Translations under genes and position numbers: made by a program
Notes under the pieces: generated by a model
What the model saw: the letters and a program-made list of their open reading frames with translations, nothing else
What the model was told of the DNA's origin: nothing
Database searches by the model: none
Assembly (NCBI GenBank): GCA_024305405.1
Contig: JAKNDB010000067.1
Coordinates: 1,134,001 to 1,198,000, forward strand
Length of the DNA: 64,000 bases
Source of the DNA: Dirofilaria immitis
Lineage: Eukaryota; Nematoda; Chromadorea; Rhabditida; Onchocercidae
Reading direction: 5' to 3'
Shown here: piece by piece, positions 13,701 through 27,882 of the stretch
How positions within the stretch are numbered: position 1 is the stretch's first letter
Layout of the letters: the number at the start of each line of letters is the position of its first letter

Positions 13701-16700
13701 TAAGCCCTTAAAACATGTAAGGGTAAATCTCCACTTGTGCTGAATTCATTTTGAAACTTTATATACTGGAAAATTCTGCTTGTATTTAATCATTAACCCT
13801 CTTGACTATATTTTCTTAAAGAAATAATAGTAGGAAACATGGAATTCATTTTAATTTAAAAATTTCCAAACTTTAATAACTTACCGTACGCCAATAAACT
13901 GAGCAACTTCACCCGGAGCTCTTGATTCCGATTCCAGTTTCAACGAATTAACATGATTTATTGAAAGTACAGTGGCGGCCACATATATCGGCAATCCAAG
14001 TGCACCAACCAAAAGAATAAGAAATGATAAGACACATAAATCCAAATGATAACCATAACCCTGTAAGTTCAATATATCAATAAAAATTAATCAAAGTAAA
14101 GTGTTAATTCTTTAAAACTTACTCCTAAAATTTCTTCAAATATTATGGGTTATTATATTTTTGATAGATGAATAAATCTATCCCTTTCAGCATAAAAACA
14201 AAAAATAGGTTTAATTTATGCTCATTGATAGAATATGCAATTATTATAAGCAAACTACACTACTATTATCAAAATATTTCGCTTAATTCATTTAATATAA
14301 ATAATATTGGTTTAAAATAAAATTAAAAGTTTCGCATGTTCATATTTCATTGTTAAATTAAGCGAATCATAGTTTATAAAATCATAAAAATTATAAACGA
14401 AAAGATAAGAAATGGAAAAGGAAGAAATTAAATACTTTTTTCAACTTATTTTCTTTACGATTTACGATAACAGTAGTGATTTGTTGATCCATAAAAATTA
14501 GAATACATGCAAGTATTGCTGGTATGAAAGAGACAACTGTCGTCCAAAGTGGATTACCGTTAAATGGTGGTATATACCATCCACGCCCTTCCCATGTAGG
14601 CTAAAATATAAATGATTATTACTATGTTTTTATTAATCTTGATTTATTTATCTAATATGCCGTAACTTTAAAAAATATGAGAAATCTTTCTTGAAAAATT
14701 TAGAAATTATAGGAATTTAATTTCCTATTATTTACTATAATTTTATTCTGATACCTGAAAATAAGAAGTTCTTAGTTTTATATTTTGGTATAAATTTTCT
14801 ATTCAAATGTTCAAAACGTTACTCGGAAAGTAGAAGGGACGTTAAGTTTGGGAGTACTGATGCCAACATACATATCAATGGAAGTCATGATAATGATAGC
14901 AATCATTACTGCAAAATCACTGAAAATTTGTCGAATTCGTGATGGGAAATAACAGGTGTTCCTCATTTTCTGCAAAACAATAAAATAATATATATTTGTT
15001 TAGAAAATTGAATTATTTTTCAAAACCTAATTTGCCTCTAAAAGCTTAATGGAAGCAAAATAAGCCTTTCATAACAAATATGTGACAAATATTTTTAAAA
15101 AATAAATTTTAATTAATTTTATAATTTTTCCAATTAAATATTTCAAAGCGTAATGATGATTATCCAAAGCATAGAACTATCGAATATCAATGATATTAGT
15201 GAAAATCATAGCAATAATATCGTTGATTTAAAATTATTAATATAATAGCAAAAAATAGTTTACTAAATATGATAACTGCTTGATCAAACCATTTCTATTA
15301 AGATAAGATAATATTGCTGGAAGATTCTAAGAAATTAAATTTCATGTTAAAACAAAACTTATTCTAAAGGAAGTGGATGATAAAAGAAATTTGCTCTTAA
15401 AAATCTTAGTCGGAAATAAGGAACTCAAAGCTAATATTTAAATATCCGATAGATGACTAAACAATAATTACCTATGAAATTAAGCAAATAATAATAATTT
15501 ATCAAACTTAAAAATAATTTAAGAGAAACTCAATTTTTAAATTACAAGAATATATTTTCAGTTCAACAATTTAAGGATTCTATTATGATGTTTAAGCCAA
15601 TTAATAATCAATCACAATTCTCTTCCCTTTTAAATAATGCAGAAAAAATTATTCAGTTGTTTGAAATTATAATAGCTGAAAGCTATGAACTATTCAAATT
15701 CTCTTTGTATCCCTAATTTAAATGAATTTCATTTCTGATCAAGAAAGTTTCCTAACTATGAAAAACAATTAATTCGATGATCTTAGGAATCGGTAGAATT
15801 ATCGTTCAAATATTTTATTTGTTTATTTAGAAATTGTTTTTAAAATTGAATGCTATATTTTAAATCAACGATATTTAATTCTTTACAATTATCTGAGTTC
15901 CAACACGGTTTCCAAAAATAAAATCATCCTCTTACATAAAAATATATGAATTCTGTTATTTAATGAAAATTTGCCGAGTATAAATATAATGCTTTGAAAA
16001 GTTATATATCACTATTCTCGAATATGTATTAAACGTATCATATAAGTGAAGAAGGAAACTTTTTTTTTTCATTTGTTATTCGCTTGCCTTCAATTTTTTT
16101 AATTTTTTGGATAGTTTTATACAAAGATTTGTATCGATTAATTATTTTTGTTGTTATGTATTTACTTATCAATCTTTACATTTTGTTACGCAAAAACACA
16201 TTTAAAAGAATTGTAAGGAAAATTGAAACTGATCAGTTCAATTAGTTTTCATGTAAACTTGAAAGAACTTTTTCTGACGAAAAAAATTACAGATTTAATA
16301 TTCATCTTGTTTGTGATTCAGATATATCTCGTAATCTCCTTTCTTACGCTTGAAATCATTTAAATTTCATATATAGAGAAATCTTCTGTTCTAGTAATTT
16401 TTGATTTGAATTTAATTTCTAAAAATTTAAATAATTTTTGTAAATACCATAGATTTTTGAAAATTTACGAACGTGAAATGAAAATACCTTGAAGATAGTA
16501 GCTAATATAAATGTGCCTAACATCAGTACCAGTGACATCAAAAATTTATCGTAAAGTACGAAGCATCCATCCCCTTCCAGTGTACCATATAATCTTCTGC
16601 ACCGATCCAAACCAACCTGTATCTAAGTAATATTAAAATAGTCCCTTATACCTGTTCCAAAATATTTTTTAATTATTCTACGTAATGAAGCAAAAATAAA

Positions 16701-19700
16701 AAGAATCTCACGCTATTAAAGAATTTAGTTCGAAGAGAATTTATAAAAAGTGGCTCCACACATTGTATCACACGAAAAAAAAAAAAAAAAAACGAAACAA
16801 TCATTTCAAAGGTAGAATTGCTATCAAAATTATCAATGGCAGGCATTATTTCCAGAGAAAATAAGCTCGAGAATGAATTATAATAATGAGGTTTTGTGAG
16901 AAAAAACATGATTGCCAAAGAACAATTGCCTGAGAATAATCGATAAAAGTATTATTATGAACAATATCTTTCCAGTTGTTTTTCTCGATGACACCTATAG
17001 CTTTCACTATAGGAACATCTTTACCAATACAGCGACATATCGCATGTGGATCCTGAAATGCCAAGCCTAATATAACAAATCTAACAAATAAAAAGTCAAT
17101 ACTTCGAAAAATATAATACTCAAAAAAAAATGTATAGAAAATATCGCACCGTCTTGTTATACTCGACTATATCTAACTGTGTCTTGATTTTGACAAGTTT
17201 CATTATTGCTTCGTAAATGAAAATAACAGCTATTAAAGTTGCAAAAGATTCTTCCGTAAAACGTGTTATATATGATACCTGGAAATAAATTTAAAATCAC
17301 CTTGAAATATTAACTGATGTTGATTTCAAATTGCTCTGAATAAAACCTGACAATTTATCACGTCAACTGAATGAAAAAAAAAATGAATTTAAACATAAAA
17401 CAAACCAGAGCGCTAGCATCTGTAATCACCATTATGAATAAGATAAAGGCAGTCCAAACATGAATCCAGAAACGAAATGAGAGGTAGTCAAGATTCAAAC
17501 TAGCACATAAATCAAACACGATCGTCTCGAACACTAGGACTGGTCCTGTTGAACCTATTATTGTAAGTGGTTGACCACTAAACAAATGATAGATAACACC
17601 GCAGATTGCACCACCAAATAAATTTTCCATTGCTGCCTAAAAAGATTTCACAAATATAATAAAGTTATTTAATTATATCATCTTTTTGCATTTGTTAATT
17701 TGAAATTCTGATGAACTTAATTCGCTTAACTAATCACATTTGCCTAAATTCAATTAACAAATCTTTTCGTTGCCTATTATAATTTCTTAATAAATCCAGC
17801 AATGTACCTTTGAACATTATAATATCTTTCGACAACTGCCAAAGATTTAATAGCCTATCAGTAGATGTAGGAATTTCGATTTTAAAAAAATTAAAATTTC
17901 AACAAAATATTACCATTCTTTGATGCGTTGCTTCTTCAAGCAATCCTCCAAAGGTAACAATAGGTGCAAGCAACGCAAAATACATGAAAAAAATGTAGCA
18001 ATACATTGCAAATTTAATGAATCGGTAAAATCGGAGAAGTACCAAGGAAATTTGCGTTTTATATCCATTATTAAACCACCAAAAAGACGACCTGTTCGCT
18101 TCAAGGCTGGGTCACTGGCATGAGAATCTTCCTCTTCTACTTCCTGCAGTTATATATATTTTTATGGTATCTGAATTTATTCTTTGTATAACTGTTTGTT
18201 AGATTATTTTATCTCTCTCTCTCTTTTGTGTGTACATACTTCATTTCCATTTCAACTCTTATAGGAATGAATTTTCTAATCAATCCTTTTCTATTTCTAA
18301 GATCGGTTTCTCATTTAATCAATTTTCTTCAAAAATTAATCAGAAGGCTTCGAAATTGATAAAAGTTTTCGTTTTCAAAAACGTTATTTTACTTTCTTCG
18401 GAGCCGGAACTTTGGTGAGCAATAATTCATCACCATGTTTGCGTTTGTCCTGCGATGGTACCTTATTTGGTGGTTCAATTCTGATATTTGGATCCCATTC
18501 ACCAGGTGGCAATACTGTAACCTAAAAAAGGTAATTTTATGAATTTATAGCAACCTGAAACAAAACTGACAAAGTATTATTGATAATGAGAAAACAATGC
18601 TTCAGGATTTATGAAGCATAATAATGAATGAAGAACAGACCTGATCTAAAAATTCATCAACACCATCCAAAAGATCATCACTATTCCGAGCCTTATACGC
18701 AACATCATGGAATATCTAGAAAAGCAAAATTTGTAAAAGGGAAATTTTTAAACTTAGCAGCGTAATAACAAACAATAATTTATTGAGTTACCATTTCAAA
18801 ATCTTTTTTTTTTCCATATTCAAACAATAATTAGATTTATTGATAATAATTCGAATTTAAATATAGAATTTGTATCAAATTTTTAATTTCCGAACTTCGT
18901 CAGACATAAGTGTAGCTATAGCACGCCCAATTTCTCGATATTGCGCAATATTGCCAGTAGGACCCAATAAGACGAAAAAAATCTCGTAGGTGCCGGCACC
19001 TGAAACAAAAATTAAACGAATAAATTAAAATAGTATTGAAATTAATGGAAAAAAAAAGATGATAGCTATAGAAGAATAAATAGAAAATACGATATAAAAG
19101 TACTGAATAACTTACATAATTCACATTCTTCCGAAAAAAAATTTACACACATATCAAAATCATAAAATATGACCATAAAAAAAAAGACTGGCTTACTTCA
19201 GTGAGATCACCAAGAATTGCAGCATTTTTCAAACGAACAAAGGCAGTAATATATCGAGTCAAAAAATCCACTTCACCAACTAGTACGTTAGTTGCTTCTG
19301 CTCCAGATGGTAATTTTTTCATAAAATGAAGATTCCCTTTACATCAGCATGAGATCCCTCACGCGCCATTTCTTTCGGTGTTGATCCGACCTGAAATGAT
19401 AATGGTAAGTACGTAGAAATTATCAAGAATGATATCAGTGCATTCGATTTTTATAATTTAATCAATCTTTCATACTACTTATTGAACTATTTGTTATCTG
19501 TCACAAAATATCAAAAATAATCGTGGCTTTTGATAATGTTTGGAAGACGAAGGTTTGTAAAATTTTTTATTTCAAAAAGTTAATTTTCAATGTTTGTTGA
19601 TTTATTTGCTTCATTCGATCATTTTGTTCATCAAATTTCAATCACATTTTTATTTGCTCCTTATACTTCAAATAATTCTCTTTTAATAAAAGCATGAATT

Positions 19701-22700
19701 AAGTTTGAATTAATTTAATTAAATATATACAAGATTGGCAATTACATGAAGTAAAATGTGTTAAAAAGAATTATACGAAATATATTATAAATTCCCTCGA
19801 TTCTAATAGTGAATCTAACTAACTATAGCAAATACTTGCTTATTAATTAATAATTAAGCAGGTAATTGTAAATATTAAGTCATTTTAAATAATCCTTCTG
19901 CAAATTATGCATATATATTAATTGTTTCAAGTAAGTCTTATTTAACAAATTGTTATGCTAAGAATTATTATATCAAATATTTTGATATGCATTATAAATA
20001 GGAATGAATAATTTATTTTACTATATATTCACTTTAGGAGAGTAAAATGAATTGACATAATTTATGCTAACATATCATTTGTAAGTAAGTGTTAATGTAT
20101 ATTGATGTTTTATTACTATTAATTTTTTCTCGATATCAACTCAACAGCAACAACAATAACAATAATATACTACTATGGATAAGCATATTTCTTACTCAAT
20201 TCATAGATTATCATGATAATTTAAAGAAGAGAAGAAAAATACGAAAGACTATGAGAATTTTTGTTCTATCCTTCTGACGATAAACCTTTTATCGTTTTCT
20301 CACTTTCTAATTGAATTTCAAAAACCTTTTAGAAAAGACATGTGTGACATTTAAATGCATTTAAATGTAAATATCAGATATAAAATGGATAATGAAAAAT
20401 GGAAATTAAATTTAAAATGTATAAATAAAAATTTTAATCATACATATCAAACAAACAACATCCTTTTTTTTTCCTAATCATTTTCACTTGAAAAACTTTG
20501 CTAGTAATTGCTCAACACTATAAAATACTAGCAATAATTGATTATCGATAAGAAATGAAAGAAAAGATTAAATTTATCAAAAGATTAGTACTTGAATTCT
20601 CCTTCCTCACATCCTTAATCATTCTTATATCATGAATAGTAGTAATATTATATGCTATTTATTTACTTTGAAAAATTTTAAAAATTTTTTCAAAAATAAA
20701 ATAATAAACAATTTGTACTTAATATATTTCAACTTTTTTAAACTTTCACTTATTTTAATCAGAAAAGAAAAATAATTTCCTTTTTTATCAAATTGATAAA
20801 AAATTGTAAAAAACTTTTCATTAATTTGATAAAACGTAGAATTATCATTTTTTAATCAAAATAGGAGAAGTTTAAAAAAATTAAAATCTAATACAATGAA
20901 ATACTAAAATAATCTTGCGATATTTCTGTCTTCCTCACAGCCAATATTTGTCTTATAAAATAACAATCAAATTTTTAGTAAATAGGAATTCCTTGTTTTA
21001 TACGAGTCATGATTTAGACATACCTTTTATGATCACCAAAATTTGACCAATTACTGTAAAAAAATTAATGATAAATGACATGCTATCTTTTCTTGTATCT
21101 CTCTCTCTCTCTTTCTTGTTTATATGCAAAAACGAAAACATTTTTGAAATAAATTTCACATTTAATATCTAAAATCAATTATTTGTTATCTCATTTAACC
21201 ATATCAATTGCCTATATCTGTTAAGACGATTGCATTTATCATTTAGCAGCTAAATTAAAAGCCATAAAAAAAACGAATATAAAAATCTGAATTTTATAGC
21301 TTAAAATTATCATTAAATAATCATTCATAGATTAAAAATGAAATTTTGAAATGGATTGAATTAAGTAACAAACAATGCGCATAAAATTGTATATTTGTTA
21401 TAAAAATAGATTCCTAAAAATATTGAAATTTCTCCAACACTTTAATACATCTTGAATGTATAATTTATCCTTTTTTTCTTTTTTTTTTTCAGAAGAATAG
21501 AATAGATGAAAAAATTGAAAGAAAAAAACACTTCAATTATTCTTATCTTAACATATAAATAACACTATATTATCAGATGATTGGAATTTTAGAAAAAGTA
21601 CTTTTTTTTGAAAAATATTTACTTTTATAAAATGAGCATTCAAATTATTTTTTTTTTTTTTAATATAATGACCATTACGACAATTATCCCGCACAAGTTC
21701 AGTGTTTCACGAGCGATTAGCGATTTACGAGCGATATGCTAGGAAATTTAGCGATAACCTAAAACTTTTTCTAACAAAAATTACGAAATACTGCTTAGAA
21801 CCAAAATTTTAAAAATAGGAATTTGAAGACTAATTTTTCAAATAATTTAATATAATTATCATCTAATAGAAAAATGAAATAATATGTATTTTTGCTTATA
21901 TATGTCATATGCAATAGTAAGATTCAACGAAAAGAGATGAAGACGGTTAATTTATTGAAGATCTTCTAAAGATTTTGATCTTTCGAAAAAAATAGATAAA
22001 AGAAAATATACACACTCTTGAATTCGCATTTTCCTATATAATTTTAGCCAATTACAACATATGGTTCGGGACAATGTTTGTAACCATTGAAAATATCAAT
22101 AAATCCAGTAAAATTTTCCAGGATGAGATATATTTATGCCAAATTTGAAAAAAAAGCATTACTTCTGGCAGTTTCAAATTTGGTGTTTTTGGTGATGTTT
22201 CCATACTTTCCTTTATCGTCTCCTCCTGCAATTTTCCAAGATTTCGTCCATGTGAAAATGTCTTACCGATGTCGGATATTGATCGAACTGCATTCAGAAA
22301 ACCACTTTGCGAAGAACCATTGCCATTTCCTGTTCCACGTGCCTTTAACAGGAAGGAAATATGAATCATAATTTTTGACTTTCACTTTTCAACTTCAATA
22401 TTTCTTAACTTAAATGATAAATTAAATTCATTCTTGTTTAATCTATAATAATAATAATAATTAATAATAATAAATAGTCTTTGTTTCCTTGAAATCCATG
22501 TCAGAACTGAATCAAAGCGTATTAAATGAATAAATAAAAAAATCCATAAAAGCGTATAGATTAATGAAAGTTAAATTCGAGAATATGAAATACCTTACTA
22601 CTAAATATCAAAAGAAATATATTCACCAGTGCAAAAAAATGATGCAATTTATCATCATGCAATTAAATAATCTAAAAAGTAAAAAGAATATCAGATGAAG

Positions 22701-24874
22701 CTCATAAATTGATAACATAATGCTGATGACACTGAGTAAAAAAAGATTGATAGAAAAGTGATGAAGCATATTGAATGAAGTCTTCATTATCAATTTTATA
22801 AATATAAACAGCAAAAAGAAAAAATTAATTATTACCTGTTCATACTGGTGAGTATGCCTTTTGAAAGTACATTACGAACTTCATCAACTTCAGCCTCACC
22901 AAGCTGTCTTGCTGCTACTAAATGTTCCATAATTTCTTCTGGAAAAAGTACCCTTCGTAATAAATATATTTTTTAAAAATCTTTCATGAAAGGAAGCAGT
23001 ATCTGTTTATAATGGATGATAAATAAACTGATAATGTACTTGAAATTCAGACTTATATCTATTTATCATTAATAAAATCTAAATGTGATCCATTACGAAA
23101 ATGAAAAAAATCATTCAAATGTGAGAAATTAGTAATAATACATTTTAATTAAAAGAATAAAAATATAATTAACCGATTAATTCTGAAAACTCTTTCGCTT
23201 CAGAATCCATAATAATAACACCGTTCATCAGACAAGAGCGTAATTGGAAAAGCGCATGTAACGACAAAGTAGCCACATGTGGTTTTGACCAACGATTACC
23301 GCCTTCTTCAACATCTTCTTCGAATTTCACCCATCTAGCTGTTTCACGCCATTCTTCAACCATTCCCGAATGAGTTAATTCGGCCATCTCGGTGAACAGC
23401 GCCGGCAATTCATCCTGCTCTTTTAGCAAAAACATCACTCGGGCACTGGGAGCTGAAATTTCTTGCATAAATTTACGACAAATTTAAGTTATTTGATTTT
23501 ATAATATCGACTAAGAGCATATATAATGCTTAATCTCATCAATCTAATTATTATAAATATGATTAAATATTTCATTAACTTATGAGACAAAAAAGTAGAA
23601 CTACAATTCTGATCAAAGGTATTCGAATGAAATAAATTAAATGAATTATATCGAAAGATATTAGAGATAATTTTTAAATATTTAATTTTATAAGCAACAA
23701 TTTTTTTTTCCAATTGGAAAATTAATTTTTATATTATTAGAGAAAAAAAATGTAACTGCTAAAGAGTTTATCCTCGAGATATTTGAATGAAAATTATTTC
23801 TTTATCTCAAAATAATGAGATATTTTCATGTTATAGATAAACCGAAGCAAAAGATAATTATTTCGATAAAAAAAAAAAAAATCTTCTAAAATGGATGAAA
23901 GCCAAAATATAAATTAAAAAGGAAAAAAAAAGAGTAATATTTGTTTTATGATATTTCAAAAGTGAGGGAAAAAAAAGAACGATAAAATGAGGAGCATTCG
24001 AAATGATTAATTTTGAGAAATAGAAAAAAAAAAAATTGCTTTTCGTTTTTTTTCCTTTTTACTCATCAAATCTTTATAATTTATATGAAAATTTTCCAAT
24101 GATAAAATTACATTAATATCATAGTTATACGTCGTAAGAATGAATGATAATTTTAATATCATAGTTATTACGTCGTAAGAATGAATGATAATTTTTGTTT
24201 TTAAAATTTTAAATTTCTAATCAAATATATTTCCTATAAAATATATCTAATAGAAATTAAATGAAAAATGTAGAATTTTATATATTCTAATTATATAATT
24301 TAATACTTAATATTGATAAGCGAAAATAAATGTCTCATGCAACATTTCTCGAACTAATTTCTCGACCTAATCTTATCCATTCATCTTTTTCATCAAAAAT
24401 CATTATGCAGTAATTAAGAAAAAACTATTGCAACTTGATCGTTTATAATTTTTGTCATCATCTGCCATTAGTAAACAATGCTAGAGATATTATTATTACT
24501 ATATCTACATTTTATGAAAAAAATATTAATAAAAATATCTTACCAAGATCAGCTAAATTATGCGCCTGATCAAAGCTTTCGAAATGACGCGTCATTCTTC
24601 GTTTTCGTTCACCAACATCACTCATTTCAATATAAGTATCCCAAATACTTCCACGATGTTTCTGATTCGGATTCTCAATTTGTTCAGATTCCGTAAGTGG
24701 TGCTTGTTGCGTATCATTATTAGATGCTGGTGGAGCAATAATTATATTAGCAATAGGTTGTTGCTTCGTTGAAAATGTTAAAGGTGATGATAGTATTGAT
24801 GATGCTGATTCTGATAATCCGTCATTACTACTATCATTATTATCATTACCACCATCAATCTTTATATCTGACAT
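10734..24874 (-). CDS. abts-1: SLC4-family bicarbonate transporter, Na+-coupled type
   Basis: Twenty-one exons (minus): 24874-24544, 23452-23174, 22938-22836, 22342-22163, 19390-19197, 18999-18896, 18715-18641, 18521-18393, 18143-17914, 17636-17406, 17278-17150, 17052-16924, 16616-16488, 14969-14823, 14600-14436, 14060-13885, 13406-13227, 12792-12654, 12350-12225, 12044-11812, 10887-10734. About 1188 residues once four one-base breaks are allowed for. An acidic/polar N-terminus precedes the band-3 cytoplasmic domain ([69 protein letters not shown]), then the membrane domain ([83 protein letters not shown]). The large loop before VLMLGTF has four Cys and two N-glycosylation sequons (NKT, NNT), as in Na+-coupled members. 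The C-terminus ends ETKM, a possible PDZ ligand. Closest idea: C. elegans ABTS-1/NDCBE type, a plasma-membrane pH and chloride regulator (inferred). Breaks lie in exons 3 (22859-22862), 5 (19333-19337), 6 (18975-18981) and 9 (17987-17993). Confidence 0.93.
24115..24195. repeat. 40-bp tandem duplication in SLC4 intron 1
   Basis: Two adjacent copies of a roughly 40-bp unit containing ACGTCGTAAGAATGAATGAT, differing by about one base. It lies in the first intron of the SLC4 gene. Confidence 0.85.
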
Positions 24875-25534
24875 ATTCAATGATTAAGTAATTTATTCAG
24901 CAGAGAACATATATATATATGTAAATATTATGCAATATGTTCTCACCAAAATAACAGCAGCAGTAGTAGCAGTAGTAGTAGTAATAATATAATAGTAGAA
25001 AATAGAACGTAGTAGAAGGAAATGAATAATAGAAAATATTCACGGATTATTTGATTTGTCTTCAATACTAGCTCGATTAGATGATGATGTTGATGATGTT
25101 GATAATGCTATTGATAATAATGATAATGATAATGATATTGATATTGATGTTGATATTAATGATCAATAGATAGATAGATAGATAGATAGATGGTTGGATG
25201 ATTTTTTTTTTTTTTTTTCGAATTAAGGTCTATAAAAATACTATCATCCTCTTCATTGAAAATGCATATAATTTCTTAATTTAGAAACACGATTACACAT
25301 AAAAACATATATATATATATATATATAAAAAAAAAAAAAAAAAAAAAATTTAGACGACCAATAATAGCCAAGAGTTGGATGAGAGCTTTTGAGTCCAGTC
25401 CACGAATCGATCAGATATATATACTATACCCATCATTCCATCATATTTAGGGACAAGATGTGTGCTTCTTCCACGTATATATTATTTACCCGCGTGTATC
25501 TTTTATTCTCTCTCTCTTCCAAGCATTCTATAAA

Positions 25535-25619
<85 letters not shown>

Positions 25620-26350
25620 GTGTGTGTATGTGTATGTATGTGATGTGTATATATATATATGTGTGTATGTGTATGTGTATGTGTATGTATGTGTGTATGT
25701 GTGTATTTGCAATGAGTGTAATATTTCTGTTGGTTGCTATCGAACAAACGAACGACCGCTGCTTTCTACTGCTGTTACTGCTTACTCGATTCAAATAGTT
25801 GGTTGATTATCAATGATGACAGCTTTTTAACTAAAATGAATGATCAGATAGCAACAGTTCACGATATAAGTACCATACATAATTTTAATTTTGCAGATGC
25901 AAGCAAGGACAATATCTATCCATCTATCTGTTTACTGATAATATCTGATAATATATATATATATATATATACATATATCTGTACATTCATCTATAAATTA
26001 AACTTATCAATTCATATAAAAAAAAAAAAAAAATATTTGATAACATTTTTATTTGTTAAATATTTTTGGCACAATCAATATACTATTTTTAGCATCATCG
26101 CTAATCTAATCACTGATAAAATAAATGTTCCAATATTAATCAATCATTTATAAAAAATCAAAATTTCATTCATATTATATTCTGATCTCAGATAAGTAGA
26201 TAAACTACTTTATTAGTCTTTTTTCAACAGAGGAGCAATATATATTGCATATCTTGAAATGTCATACATATATCATGTTATTCGAATTATATCATGCTCG
26301 ATTTTTCTTGCATAAATTAATCGCAATTTAACGCTATATGAATATTTTAC
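24875..26350. other. SLC4 upstream region, dense in microsatellites
   Basis: Sequence 5' of the SLC4 start codon on the minus strand. In order it holds AT repeats (24910-24920), CAG/TAG triplets (24955-24985), GAT/GTT/AAT triplets (25078-25165), GATA tetramers (25166-25191), poly-T, AT dinucleotides (25303-25327), poly-A (25328-25348), and the TGTATG tract listed separately. The SLC4 promoter and 5' UTR should lie here, but no specific site could be named. No exon was found. Confidence 0.55.
25532..25712. repeat. TGTATG hexanucleotide microsatellite
   Basis: About 15 almost perfect TGTATG hexamers (to roughly 25620) followed by interrupted TG/TA and AT tracts to 25712. All six frames stay open (VY, CM, TH, IH repeats), which explains the several overlapping open frames here; none is a gene. 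The tract forms alternating purine-pyrimidine DNA. Confidence 0.95.
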
Positions 26351-26359
26351 TTTATGATT

Positions 26360-26735
26360 ATTAGCTTCGCAAGATATAAATGAATAAATAAACGAATAAA
26401 ATTATCGCAAGCATTTTTTTCTATTAAATAAAAAGAATATTGATATCTGCAATTGAAATAATTGTTAATTTCGCAAGATATAAATGCGAAACGAATAAAA
26501 TTATCGCAAGCATTTTTTTCTATGAAAAATTTCTTATATTAAATAAAAAAATAGCGATATCTGCAATTGAAATGAATGTTAATTTCGCACGATATAAATG
26601 CGAAGCGAATAAAATTATCGCAAGCATTTTTTTCTATTAAATAAAAGAATAGTGATATCTGCAATTGAAATAATTGTTAGCTTCGCAAGATATAAATGCG
26701 AAGCGAATAAAATTATCATAAGCATTTTTTTTTCT
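26360..26735. repeat. About 98-bp tandem repeat, 4 copies
   Basis: Copies are anchored by ATTATCGCAAGCATTTTTTT near 26401, 26500, 26614 and 26712, so the spacing is about 99, 114 and 98 bp. The third interval carries a small insertion near 26522-26540. A plus-strand open frame across the array is a translated repeat, not a gene. Confidence 0.9.
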
Positions 26736-26909
26736 TTTCTATTAAATCAAAAAAAAAAACAAGAATTATGATATAAATAATTGAAATAAATAATTATATT
26801 TAATAAACATTATTCCAATCTCTATTGTTGTTGAATGATTGCCAAAAATAAATAAACATAAAGCGTAAAGTATTTTAGAAAGATGCAAAACATATGCATT
26901 TTTGTTTTC

Positions 26910-27090
26910 GATTAATATTATCATAAAAGCGCTTTTTGTTGTTGATTAATATTATCATAAAAGCGCTTTTTGTTGTTGATTAATATTATCATAAAAGCGC
27001 TTTTTGTTGTTGATTAATATTATCATAAAAGCGCTTTTTGTTTTTAATTAATATTATCATAAAAGCGCTTTTTGTTTTGATTAATATTAT
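26910..27090. repeat. 34-bp minisatellite with an AAAAGCGCTTTT palindrome
   Basis: Six copies, 34 bp apart for the first five. Each contains TTAATATTATCATAAAAGCG and the self-complementary 12-mer AAAAGCGCTTTT. The last copies are slightly shorter. Confidence 0.92.
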
Positions 27091-27107
27091 CATGAAAGCA
27101 AAATAAG

Positions 27108-27190
27108 ACAAAGCAAAGGCAAAGGCAAAGGCAAAGGCAAAGGCAAAAGCAAAAGTAAAAATAAAAACAAAAGCATAAGTAAAAGTAAAA
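27108..27190. repeat. AAAGGC/AAAAGC hexanucleotide tract
   Basis: AAAGGC hexamers decaying into AAAAGC and AAAAGT. The minus strand reads as a Phe-Ala repeat, which has no support as protein. Confidence 0.9.
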
Positions 27191-27738
27191 TGCTCATTTT
27201 GACAAGCGATAGGATGGATGACAATTGATGGAAATATTAACGCCAATTGTTTACTTATCTTAGACAGCTTATATCAATTATTATTTATACATCAAAATAT
27301 TTGGTGACGAGAATGAAATGAAGAAAGATATTTTTAAATCATTCTCATCAAAGTTTCCGTTATATAAAAAAAAATGTATGAATTTAGGTAAGAGTTTACA
27401 ACAATGTTTTCTATGGTAAATTTTTAGAGAACAAAGTACATTTCTTATTTTTTCTTTTCTTTTAAACATTAACAGGTTCATCATTAAGTAAACAAAAAAA
27501 AGTTTATTTATTTATTTTTTTCTTTTATCAAAATCAATCATAAAATGATTGATTTAAATTTGGGAAAAAAGAAAACGAAAAAAAATGTAAATTTTAAGAG
27601 CTTGAAATAACATGTTATTTTAATACTAACAATTACCTTTTACAGATATATTCTTCTTTTTCAATTTCATTCTCGAAGAATAATTTCATTCTCGAAATGA
27701 AAAGAAAAAAAATTGTATATCGAAAAGTATTAATATAT

Positions 27739-27800
27739 GGTTTTGTTTTGTTTTGTTTTGTTTTGTTTTGTTTTGTTTTGTTTTGTTTTGTTTCTTTTGT
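27739..27800. repeat. TTTTG pentanucleotide microsatellite
   Basis: Ten or more perfect TTTTG units followed by TTTCTTTTG variants. Confidence 0.92.
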
Positions 27801-27831
27801 TTCTTTTGTTTCTTAACTTTTGAGAAATAAA

Positions 27832-27873
27832 TTTTTGATAAGTAAAATTTAGAAAAATTTTACTTATCAAAAA
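27832..27873. repeat. Perfect 19-bp inverted repeat (hairpin)
   Basis: Arms 27832-27850 and 27855-27873 are exact reverse complements with a 4-base AGAA loop. It could fold as a cruciform in DNA or a hairpin in RNA. The arms are AT-rich. There is no adjacent gene it could terminate. Confidence 0.9.
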
Positions 27874-27882
27874 TGATGAAAT

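Noticed and set aside
16673..16918. Open frame near exon 12 of SLC4 ([15 protein letters not shown]) as a longer extracellular loop
   Set aside because: Splicing exon 12 at 16924 to exon 13 at 16616 already gives a loop of the expected length with the conserved Cys and NNT sequon; the extra frame would need another indel.
25389..25806. Several overlapping open frames (VY, CM, TH, IH repeats)
   Set aside because: They are six-frame translations of the TGTATG/TG microsatellite.
26440..26640. 66-residue plus-strand frame with internal repeats
   Set aside because: Coincides exactly with two units of the 98-bp minisatellite.
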